NCBI GenBank assembly: GCA_050954785.1
Contig: JBPBQO010000147.1
Location: forward strand, 1 to 39,049
DNA length: 39,049 nucleotides
DNA from: Lichenicola sp050954785
GTDB lineage: Bacteria > Pseudomonadota > Alphaproteobacteria > Acetobacterales > Acetobacteraceae
Direction: 5' to 3'
The position numbers and the translations under genes were made by a program. Shown here in pieces: positions 32,317 through 39,049 of this stretch. The notes beneath the pieces were generated by a model. It saw nothing but the letters and a program-made list of their open reading frames with translations. It did no database searches and was not told where the DNA came from. Positions within the stretch are counted from its first letter, which is position 1, and every line of letters starts with the position of its first letter.

Positions 32317-33601
32317 GACGACACATTCTCCTCGTTCCACGACAATTGCGGACTTGACCCGATCCAGGCGGCTTCGGCGGATCCGGGTGACGGCACTCGC
32401 TCTTCTGGTGATCGCGGGCTGCGTCAACTACCTGGACCGGTCGGCGGTCGCCATCGCCAACGCACCGATCCGCGAATCGCTGGGCCTGTCCCGGATCGAG
32501 ATGGGTATCCTGCTGTCCGCGTTCTCCTGGAGCTACGGGCTGTCGCAGATCCCGGTCGGCATGCTGATCGACCGCTACGGCCCGCGCCGCCTGCTGACTA
32601 TCGGCCTGTGTGTCTGGTCGGCGGCACAGGCAGCGGCGGGCATGGTCGGCGGTCTGGTTCCATTCATCGGCGCACGGCTGGCGCTCGGCATCGGCGAGTC
32701 TCCCCTTTATCTCGCCGGAACCAAGGTGTGCACCGCCTGGTGGGGACCACGCGATCGCGCACTGCCGATCGGTATTTTCAACGCCTCCTCGGCACTCGGG
32801 CCGGCGATCGCGCCGCCGCTGCTGACCCTGCTGATGCTGGCGTTCGGCTGGCGCATCGCATTCATCGTCATCGGGGCGCTCGGGCTGGTGGTCGCGGTCG
32901 CGTGGCACACGCTGTATCGGGACCCGCAGCCCGACGAGCGGCCCGTCGAGGACCCGCCGGTCACGACTGCGGACGATCGGCCGGTCGGCTGGCGCGATCT
33001 GCTGCGCACCCGGACAAGCTGGGCCATGGCGCTCGGCTTCTTCGGCGTCGTCTACACGATCTGGCTATATGGGAGCTGGCTGCCCGACTACCTGCACAGC
33101 GTGCTGCATCTGTCGCTCAGGCAGGTCGGCATCTGGGCAGCCGTGCCCCAGCTCTGCGGCTTCGGTGGCGCGTTGCTGGGCGGGGCCATTTCGCATGTTC
33201 TGGGTCGGCGTGGCGTAAGTCCGATCGCGTCCTGTACCCGGCCGCTGATCGCCGCCATGCTGCTGGGTGCCGCCGCAACCCTCGGCCTGGCCTTCTGCCA
33301 TTCGGCCGGTCCTGCAATTATCCTGGCGAGCCTGGCGCTGTTCTGCGCGAACCTCGCCTCCTCGTGCGGCTGGGCGCTGGCAGCGGTCGCGACCACGAGC
33401 GGCTCGGTGGCGACGCTCGAGGCGATCCAGAACGTCGGCGGCTCGATCGGTGGCGCATTGGCGCCGATCCTGACCGGAGTGGTGGTCCAGGCGACGGGCT
33501 CGTTCACCCCGGCCCTGGTGACCGGTGCGGCGATCGGAATGAGTGCCGGGCTCGTCTACTGGATCGGCGTCCGAGAGCCGAATACGAACGCAATGCTATA
33601 A
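32315..33601 (+). CDS. Major facilitator superfamily transporter, anion:cation symporter-like
   Basis: A 428-residue inner-membrane carrier with about twelve hydrophobic helices. The first helix region is VIAGCVNYLDRSAVAIANAP, followed by GILLSAFSWSYGLSQIPVGM, typical of the ACS/hexuronate/phthalate-type (D-galactonate, tartrate) MFS branch. The cytoplasmic loop LIDRYGPRRLL carries the DRxGxR motif, and a second related segment starts LGRRGVS. A charged stretch (PQPDERPVEDPPV) marks the central loop. The substrate is probably an organic acid or amino-acid-like anion, by family and context. The start at 32315 overlaps head-to-head with the dehydrogenase-like gene start, so its promoter must lie within that gene, or translation starts further in. 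Confidence 0.9.
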   Translation: MTTHSPRSTTIADLTRSRRLRRIRVTALALLVIAGCVNYLDRSAVAIANAPIRESLGLSRIEMGILLSAFSWSYGLSQIPVGMLIDRYGPRRLLTIGLCVWSAAQAAAGMVGGLVPFIGARLALGIGESPLYLAGTKVCTAWWGPRDRALPIGIFNASSALGPAIAPPLLTLLMLAFGWRIAFIVIGALGLVVAVAWHTLYRDPQPDERPVEDPPVTTADDRPVGWRDLLRTRTSWAMALGFFGVVYTIWLYGSWLPDYLHSVLHLSLRQVGIWAAVPQLCGFGGALLGGAISHVLGRRGVSPIASCTRPLIAAMLLGAAATLGLAFCHSAGPAIILASLALFCANLASSCGWALAAVATTSGSVATLEAIQNVGGSIGGALAPILTGVVVQATGSFTPALVTGAAIGMSAGLVYWIGVREPNTNAML

Positions 33602-33749
33602 CTACATCACAAAGCTGTATGATGCAAATTTGTAACACTGCGTTCGTATAACCTTCTACACCACAGAACACAGCGTATCTAAGATGTAACGAGGTGGCTA
33701 CGTATCGATCATCAGGCAGGTTCTACCTGATGAAGGAACGAGACATCTC
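33602..33749 (+). promoter_or_regulatory. AT-rich leader region of the TonB-dependent receptor gene
   Basis: This 148-base gap is markedly more AT-rich than its surroundings. It contains the palindrome CAAATTTG (33625-33632) and a TATAAC (33647-33652) that could serve as a -10 box without a clear -35. Just before the gene, ATCAGG (33711-33716) pairs with CCTGAT (33726-33731) and the inner CAGGT-TCT-ACCTG (33717-33729) can form a rival hairpin. This resembles a leader structure or operator. GAAGGA (33732-33737) is a ribosome site 12 bases before the ATG at 33750. Confidence 0.4.
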
Positions 33750-36083
33750 ATGTCGCCTGCCCTGCGTCTCAAGCTGCATGTTCACCTTCTTCGGAGCTCC
33801 GCTCTGCTGGCGGTTCTCGGTACGGGCGTGGCGCATGCCCAGACGGGGACCGTCGTCAAACCAACGGCCACCGGCAACACGGCACGCACGTTGACGACCA
33901 CCGCGCCGGAGACCGTCAGCGTCTATGGCCAGGGCTCGACCCGCCAGCTCACCTCCGTATCGGCCAAAACCATCCAGGCTGCCGCACCGGGCACCAACCC
34001 GCTCAAGGTCCTGGCGCAACTGCCGGGCGTGGACTTCCAGTCCGCCGATCCGTTCGGCGCCTACGAATGGTCGGCCCGGGTTTATATTCGCGGCTTCGCG
34101 CAGACGCAGCTCGGCTTCACGCTCGACGACATCCCGCTCGGCGACCAGGCGTTCAACAACTATAACGGCCTGAGCGTCACGCGCGCGATCACCAGCGACA
34201 ATGTCGGGCGCGCCAACGTGTCCCAGGGTTCCGGCGGGCTGGCGATCGCCTCCACCAGCAATCTCGGCGGCGCAGTGCAGTTCTATTCCGCCGATCCCAC
34301 CGATAAATACGGCGGCACGATCGAACAGACCTTCGGCAGCAACGACACCTATCGCACGTTCATACGATTGCAGAGCGGCATCCTGAACCCGACCGGAACC
34401 AAGTTCTATGTGTCCTACGCCCATACCGACCTCGATAAATGGAAGGGTGCGGGATACAACGAGAGCGACCAGGTCAACCTCAAGCTGGTGCAGCCGATCG
34501 GCGGCGTATCCAGCCTGAAGCTTTTCTTCGACTGGAGCGCGATCAAGCAGTTCGACTACCAGGATGAGTCACTGGATTACCTGCAGACGCTCGGCGGCCG
34601 GGTCGATAACTACTACCCCGATTATACGGCCGCCTATCATGCCGCCCAGGGCATCTACACGCACGGCGAAACCCGTTCCAGCGATCCGCTCGACGTTTCG
34701 TATTACGCAGGCACGGCAAAACGTCAGGATTTCCTATCCGGGCTGACCTTCGACACGCTGCTGACCGATAGCCTGGACTGGAAGTCGACGATCTACGGCC
34801 ACGGCGACAACGGCTACTCGACCTGGAGCACGCCCTACACCCCGTCCCCGAACGGCGCGCCGCTGTCGATCCGCACGATGCAGCCGGCGATCACCCGCTA
34901 CGGCCTGCTGTCGGCGCTAAGCTGGGACATCGGCCGCCACACCATCGAAAGCGGCATCTGGTACGAGTACGACCAGTTCACCGAGGCACGCTATTTCTCC
35001 GAGGCCCCGCTGCTGGGCCAGGGCACGCTCGGCGATCCGAACGACCACACCCCCGACCACCCGTTCGCAGTGCCATGGGCGGAAGTCTGGAACACCAACA
35101 CGGTGCAGTATCACCTCCAGGACACCTGGCGCGTGCTGCCGAGCCTGACGCTGAATGCCGGCTTCCGTTCGCTGATCATCCATACCGGCAACGAGGCCAC
35201 CACGCAGAACCCTGCCTATAATGGCGGTGCGCAGGTCGGTACCGGCGCGCTGACCGCATCGAACGGGTTCCTGCCGCAGTTCAGCGCCAACTGGCGTTTC
35301 GCACGGCACCAGGAGTTCTTTGCCGATGTCTCGCACAATATGCGCGGCTATCCCGAGGACGGCTACAGCACCAACAGCTCCAACACGCCCTGGAGCGCCA
35401 ACGAAACGGCGTTCAAGCAGATCCAGAGCACGATCAAGCCGGAAACCGACTGGGTCTACGAAGGCGGCTACCGGCTGACGACGAAGCCGTTCATCGGGCT
35501 GCTCTCGCTGTATCACGTCGATTTTTCGAACCGCCTGCAGACCATCTCGTTCGGCCCGGTCATCAACCCGACCACGGCGGTACAGAATGTCGGCGGCGTC
35601 ACCACCAACGGCGTCGAGCTCAGCGGCACATTCTATCCACTCCGCCATCTCTCGATCTACAACTCGATCAGCTACAACCGCTCGACGTTCGACAATGACA
35701 TCGTCACCTCGAGCGGTGTCGACGACCTGCGCGGCAAGTCGATACCGAACTATCCGACGCTGATGTACAAAGGCAGCATCGCCTACCAGATTGGCCGGCT
35801 CGACGCGCATATCGACGGCAACTACTACTCGCACCGCTATCTGAGCTACCTGAACGACACCTCCGTGCCGGGCTACTTCATCGCCAGCCTCGGCGCCCGC
35901 TACGTGCTGGGCGATCACGGACCGCTCAACCGCATCACCCTGCAGCTCAACGCCTACAATCTGTTCAACACCCGTTATGTCGCCACCACCGGCGAAAACG
36001 GCAACCCGATCTCGGGCGACTACCAGTCGTTCCTGATGGGTGCGCCGCGACAGTTCTTCGGGTCGGTCGGCGTTACCTTCTGA
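33750..36083 (+). CDS. TonB-dependent outer-membrane receptor
   Basis: A 777-residue receptor that imports a scarce ligand across the outer membrane using TonB energy. The signal peptide ends near VAHAQ. The plug domain runs from about 55 to 190, with KVLAQLPGVDFQSADPFGAY and the RGF motif in VYIRGFAQTQLGFTLDDIPL. The barrel shows alternating Tyr/Phe strands, for example WVYEGGYRLTTKPFIGLLSL, then LQLNAYNLFNTRYVATTGEN (the usual N-LF--RY near the end) and a final GSVGVTF ending in Phe, the outer-membrane insertion signature. No N-terminal signalling extension for a sigma/anti-sigma system is seen. It follows the MFS gene by 148 bases and is convergent with the beta-lactamase gene over 11 bases. 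The ligand is unknown. Confidence 0.93.
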   Translation: MSPALRLKLHVHLLRSSALLAVLGTGVAHAQTGTVVKPTATGNTARTLTTTAPETVSVYGQGSTRQLTSVSAKTIQAAAPGTNPLKVLAQLPGVDFQSADPFGAYEWSARVYIRGFAQTQLGFTLDDIPLGDQAFNNYNGLSVTRAITSDNVGRANVSQGSGGLAIASTSNLGGAVQFYSADPTDKYGGTIEQTFGSNDTYRTFIRLQSGILNPTGTKFYVSYAHTDLDKWKGAGYNESDQVNLKLVQPIGGVSSLKLFFDWSAIKQFDYQDESLDYLQTLGGRVDNYYPDYTAAYHAAQGIYTHGETRSSDPLDVSYYAGTAKRQDFLSGLTFDTLLTDSLDWKSTIYGHGDNGYSTWSTPYTPSPNGAPLSIRTMQPAITRYGLLSALSWDIGRHTIESGIWYEYDQFTEARYFSEAPLLGQGTLGDPNDHTPDHPFAVPWAEVWNTNTVQYHLQDTWRVLPSLTLNAGFRSLIIHTGNEATTQNPAYNGGAQVGTGALTASNGFLPQFSANWRFARHQEFFADVSHNMRGYPEDGYSTNSSNTPWSANETAFKQIQSTIKPETDWVYEGGYRLTTKPFIGLLSLYHVDFSNRLQTISFGPVINPTTAVQNVGGVTTNGVELSGTFYPLRHLSIYNSISYNRSTFDNDIVTSSGVDDLRGKSIPNYPTLMYKGSIAYQIGRLDAHIDGNYYSHRYLSYLNDTSVPGYFIASLGARYVLGDHGPLNRITLQLNAYNLFNTRYVATTGENGNPISGDYQSFLMGAPRQFFGSVGVTF

Positions 36084-37245
36084 CGCGGTCGAGTTGCGTC
36101 AGGATGGCCAGGGCAACCGTCACGCGGGCGTCGATCGGATAGTTCTTGTTGGCCAGCAGGACGATGCCGAGCTTCCGTTCGGGAACGAACGCGACGTAGG
36201 CGCCAAACCCATTGGTCGATCCGGTTTTGTCGATCAGGACATCGCCCTGCGGCGGCAGTGGCGGATCCAGCCTGACAGCTTGATTGGCCTGTCGGCTCAT
36301 TCGATCGCCATTACCGTCCAGCAAAGTTTTCAGGTCGACCGGATAACGATACTGCTCCCAGACCAGATCCTGCATCATCATGCCGATCCGGAAATAGCCT
36401 GTGTGGGTATCGGTTATTGCGCGCTGCCATTCCGGATCAAGGTCGAGCATGCCCATGTTGGCCTCGACGAAGCGAAGCAGGTCGCCAGCGTTGATCCTGA
36501 CGCCATATGCTTCTTTTCCAAGACCATCGAACGACACCCTGATTGGAACGTCCTTGTTCGTATAGCCTTGCGCATAGGCGGCCATCCGGTTCGTGGGGAC
36601 ATCGATATAGGTATTCTTCAAGCCCAGCTTCGGGAAGAGCCTGCTCTCCATCAGCGCCGCGAAATCCTCGTTCATGCTCTTCGCGGCGATCAGGCCGAAC
36701 ATCCCGATGCTCGGATTTGCATATGTCCGATACGTTCCCGGAGCGTAGGTCGGTTTCCAGTTTCGGAAGTAGCTCATGAGCTGGTCAGTGTTGTCGATAT
36801 CGTCCGGAAGCTGCAACGGAAAACCGCCGGTTGTGTGCGTGCCGAGTTCGAGCAGGCTGACCGTGTCGAAGCTGCTGCCGCGCAGGGTCGGAAAGTATTT
36901 GCCAGCGGTATCGGATAGCGAAAGGCGGCCGCTAACCTGCGCATAGGAGGCCAGGGTCGCGGTGAAAGTCTTGCTGACCGAGCCGATCTCGAACAGCGTG
37001 TCGCTCGCCACCGGCTTGCCGGTCGCCTTCGAAGCCACCCCGTAATCGTAGAGGTAGACCTGCCCGTTCAGGATGATCCCTACCGCCATTCCGGGAATAC
37101 CGTATCGCGCCATGACCGGCCGGATCGCGTGCGCGACGACCTCCTGGATAGTGGCGCTCCTGCCATCGGCAGCGTTGCCGGCTGTCGGATGCAGCACGCA
37201 CATGCACAGCGCTGCGACGATGGCGCCCGGGATGTTCAATTGCAT
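36073..37245 (-). CDS. Class C (AmpC-type) beta-lactamase
   Basis: A 390-residue serine hydrolase with a signal peptide (cleavage near AGNAA). The class C signature is complete: Ser89-Val-Ser-Lys92 in FEIGSVSKTFTAT, Tyr175-Ala-Asn177 in YRTYANPSIGMFG, and Lys340-Thr-Gly342 in LIDKTGSTNGFGAYVAFVPE. Class-C-specific neighbours are also present, such as GGFPLQLPDD (Gln120 position) and KLGIVLLANKNYP. It would hydrolyse cephalosporins and penicillins in the periplasm, unless it is a peptidase-like paralogue, which the full motif set argues against. No divergent AmpR-type regulator is adjacent. It sits seven bases after the guanine deaminase stop and is probably transcribed with it. The ATG at 37245 matches the signal peptide. 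Confidence 0.92.
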   Translation of the reverse strand: MQLNIPGAIVAALCMCVLHPTAGNAADGRSATIQEVVAHAIRPVMARYGIPGMAVGIILNGQVYLYDYGVASKATGKPVASDTLFEIGSVSKTFTATLASYAQVSGRLSLSDTAGKYFPTLRGSSFDTVSLLELGTHTTGGFPLQLPDDIDNTDQLMSYFRNWKPTYAPGTYRTYANPSIGMFGLIAAKSMNEDFAALMESRLFPKLGLKNTYIDVPTNRMAAYAQGYTNKDVPIRVSFDGLGKEAYGVRINAGDLLRFVEANMGMLDLDPEWQRAITDTHTGYFRIGMMMQDLVWEQYRYPVDLKTLLDGNGDRMSRQANQAVRLDPPLPPQGDVLIDKTGSTNGFGAYVAFVPERKLGIVLLANKNYPIDARVTVALAILTQLDRVRR

Positions 37246-37252
37246 GGTGCTG

Positions 37253-38620
37253 TCATGTCCCTGGGACTGCGGCGTGTGGTGGAGGCGGCCTGAAACGGGC
37301 CTCGTCGTTGCCGCGATCGCGATCATAGACCGGCACGCCGGCTACCCAGGTGGCACGGACCATACGGTCGTCGCCCAGCGTCATCAGGGTGAACAGCAGC
37401 TCCTCGACGCTGTCGCAGAAGCCGGTGCGGAAGGCGAGCAACGGCGTCGCCTTCAGGTCCAGCACGCACAGGTCGGCCTCGTAGCCCGACGCCACGCGAC
37501 CGATCCGATCGTCCAGCCGAAGTGCGCGTGCACCGCCGAGGGTCGCCAGCCAGAAGGCCTGGATCGCATCGAGCGGACGCCCGAGCGATTGGGTGGTCTT
37601 GTATGCTTCGTTCAGGGTAGCAAGCTGGGACAGGCTGGTTCCCGCGCCGACATCGGTGCCCAGCGCCACACGCACCGGCCGTCGCGGATCGAGCGCGTCG
37701 AACAGCCGGAACGTACCGGAGCCCAGGAACCGGTTCGAGGTCGGGCAATGCGCGAGAGCGGCGCCCGTCCGGTGGCAGGTGCAGAAATCCTGCTCCCGCA
37801 GATGGATCGCATGGCCGAAAATCGAGCGTTCGCCGACCAGTCCGGCTTTCTCATACACATCGAGGTAGGAGGCGCTGTCCGGGAACAGCGCCTTGACCCA
37901 TTCGACCTCGGCCGGGTTCTCGGCAAGATGGGTCTGCATGAACAGCCCGTCCGCCTGGCGCAGCAGGTCGGCGGCGGCATCGAGCTGGGCCGGCGAGCAG
38001 CTCGGCGCGAACCGTGGCGTGACCGCATAAAGCTGCCTTCCATGCCCGTGCCAGCGCCGGATCAGCGCCAGGCTCTCGTCGTAGCCACGTTGCGCGGTGT
38101 CGAGCAGGGCGGGTGGCGCGTGCCGGTCCATCAGGACCTTGCCGGCGATCATGCGCGTATTGAAGCGCTCGGACTCGGCGAAAAACGCATCCACCGAGTG
38201 TGGATGCACGGTGCAATAGACGGCGGCGGTGGTGGTGCCGGCGCGCAGCAGTTCGCGCAGGAATGTTTTCGCCACCCGCTCGGCATGCGCGATGTCGGCG
38301 AATGCGAGCTCGGCCGGAAACACGTAGCGATCGAGCCATTCCAGCAATTGTGCGCCATACGCGCCGACCATCTGCAATTGCGGATAATGCACGTGCGCGT
38401 CGATGAAGCCGGCGGAGATGATCGCGTCCGGATAGGAAACGACGACGGCTGTGTCGGGAAGCATCCCGCACAGCGCATCGTAGGGTCCGACCGCCTCGAT
38501 GCGGCCGTCCCGAACGATGACGAGCCCATCGGGCTCATGCATCAGGCAGTCGGCGGAAACGCCTGCGAACGGATCGTCCTTGAAACTGACGACCCGCCCG
38601 CGAAGCGCCGTAACGCTCAA
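37253..38620 (-). CDS. guaD: Guanine deaminase
   Basis: A 455-residue zinc amidohydrolase that converts guanine to xanthine. Motifs: AGFIDAHVHYPQLQMVGAYG (metal HxH), YCTVHPHSVDAFFAES, MQTHLAENPAEV, SIFGHAIHL, and LGTDVGAGTSLSQLATLNEA with the catalytic Asp. ASGYEADLCVLDLKATPLLA is typical of GuaD. I chose the TTG at 38620 (reading LSVTALRG), preceded by AAGG nine bases upstream; the open frame extends further but overlaps the helicase gene in another frame. It is 26 bases downstream of the helicase gene and seven bases upstream of the beta-lactamase, all in one direction. With the adenine deaminase at 3276 the cell can deaminate both purine bases. Confidence 0.93.
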   Translation of the reverse strand: MSVTALRGRVVSFKDDPFAGVSADCLMHEPDGLVIVRDGRIEAVGPYDALCGMLPDTAVVVSYPDAIISAGFIDAHVHYPQLQMVGAYGAQLLEWLDRYVFPAELAFADIAHAERVAKTFLRELLRAGTTTAAVYCTVHPHSVDAFFAESERFNTRMIAGKVLMDRHAPPALLDTAQRGYDESLALIRRWHGHGRQLYAVTPRFAPSCSPAQLDAAADLLRQADGLFMQTHLAENPAEVEWVKALFPDSASYLDVYEKAGLVGERSIFGHAIHLREQDFCTCHRTGAALAHCPTSNRFLGSGTFRLFDALDPRRPVRVALGTDVGAGTSLSQLATLNEAYKTTQSLGRPLDAIQAFWLATLGGARALRLDDRIGRVASGYEADLCVLDLKATPLLAFRTGFCDSVEELLFTLMTLGDDRMVRATWVAGVPVYDRDRGNDEARFRPPPPHAAVPGT

Positions 38621-38646
38621 GCGTTCAGCCTTGGTGCAGGCCGGTA

Positions 38647-39049
38647 TCAGGCGGCGCGCTGGCCACCGGACGGACGACGACCGCCGCCGCCATTGCGGTT
38701 GCCACCCGGCGCACCGCCCGGACCACGACCGCCGGCACCGGAGCGCGAAGCACCCTGGTTCTGGCCGCCGGACCGCTGGCCACCCTGCTGACCGCCGCGA
38801 CCGCGGCCGCCCGCACCCAGAACCGGCGGCTTCATGGTCGAGCTGGATGCCATCTCGGAATGGAACGGATGATCCATGAACACCGGCAACGGCATGCCGA
38901 TCTCGCGCTCGATGTCGCGCAACCACGCGCGCTGCTCGGCATCGCACAGCGACACCGCCCAGCCCTCGCGTCCCGCACGTCCGGTGCGGCCGATGCGGTG
39001 GACATAGCTCTCCGGAACGTTCGGGAGATCGTAATTGAAGACATGGCTG
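38647..39049 (-). CDS. DEAD-box RNA helicase, C-terminal part (RhlE-like), cut by the window edge
   Basis: The frame open at the right edge encodes the end of the helicase C domain: HVFNYDLPNVPESYVHRIG, then RTGRAGREGWAVSLCDAEQ (helicase motif VI HRIGRTGRAG is intact), then RDIEREIGMPLPVFMDHPFH. About 60 residues of Gly/Arg/Asn/Gln-rich tail follow (GGRGRGGQQGG and similar) ending at the TGA at 38647. Such basic RGG-type tails bind RNA nonspecifically. RhlE-like helicases act in rRNA maturation or RNA turnover and often in cold adaptation. The N-terminal DEAD motif lies outside the window. It is probably upstream in the same transcript as guaD, 26 bases away. Confidence 0.9.
   Translation of the reverse strand, partial: SHVFNYDLPNVPESYVHRIGRTGRAGREGWAVSLCDAEQRAWLRDIEREIGMPLPVFMDHPFHSEMASSSTMKPPVLGAGGRGRGGQQGGQRSGGQNQGASRSGAGGRGPGGAPGGNRNGGGGRRPSGGQRAA

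Overview
This is a high-GC, densely coded stretch of a bacterial chromosome, most likely from an alphaproteobacterium and plausibly the Acetobacteraceae. The evidence is the block mutY / DUF721 (DciA-like) / DsbA-like thioredoxins / smc, a SAM-II riboswitch in front of metZ (a pairing typical of alphaproteobacteria), and an unusually long SMC. No rRNA, complete insertion sequence, prophage or CRISPR array is visible. The family-level assignment is inference.

Layout. Positions 1-3000 look accessory. They hold the start of a LysR regulator cut by the window edge, a decayed Abi-family (abortive infection) gene, and a divergent TetR / short-chain dehydrogenase pair with palindromes around the regulator start. 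Positions 3011-5850 hold a DUF1653 gene, an adenine deaminase and a small exported protein. A tRNA-Gly(CCC) follows. Next is the rightward operon SAM-II riboswitch - metZ - apaG - MBL hydrolase - folE (6026-9457). A leftward pair of cyanase and an exported POTRA-only protein comes next. Positions 10651-15103 hold two GNAT acetyltransferases, moaB, a shortened siroheme-synthase-like gene, a membrane acyltransferase and a HAD hydrolase. Positions 15119-18984 encode an SMC-like ATPase / metallophosphoesterase DNA-repair pair. A cytochrome P450, an unknown helical protein and an orphan CheB methylesterase domain follow. Positions 21810-29318 are the conserved mutY / DUF721 / dsbA / dsbA / smc block, ending in a small lipoprotein.

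Positions 29723-39049 are the most unusual part. A histidine/phenylalanine ammonia-lyase homologue lacks the Ala-Ser-Gly that forms the MIO cofactor and has several other altered catalytic positions. It is translationally coupled to an ornithine-cyclodeaminase/mu-crystallin homologue that lacks the usual catalytic Asp. These two are head-to-head with an MFS carrier, followed by a TonB-dependent receptor. The receptor runs convergently into a class C beta-lactamase gene that lies just downstream of guanine deaminase, with the C-terminal part of a DEAD-box RNA helicase upstream of both. The lyase-like, dehydrogenase-like, MFS and TonB genes could form an uptake-and-conversion module for an unknown amino-acid-like compound. 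The substrate cannot be read from the sequence.
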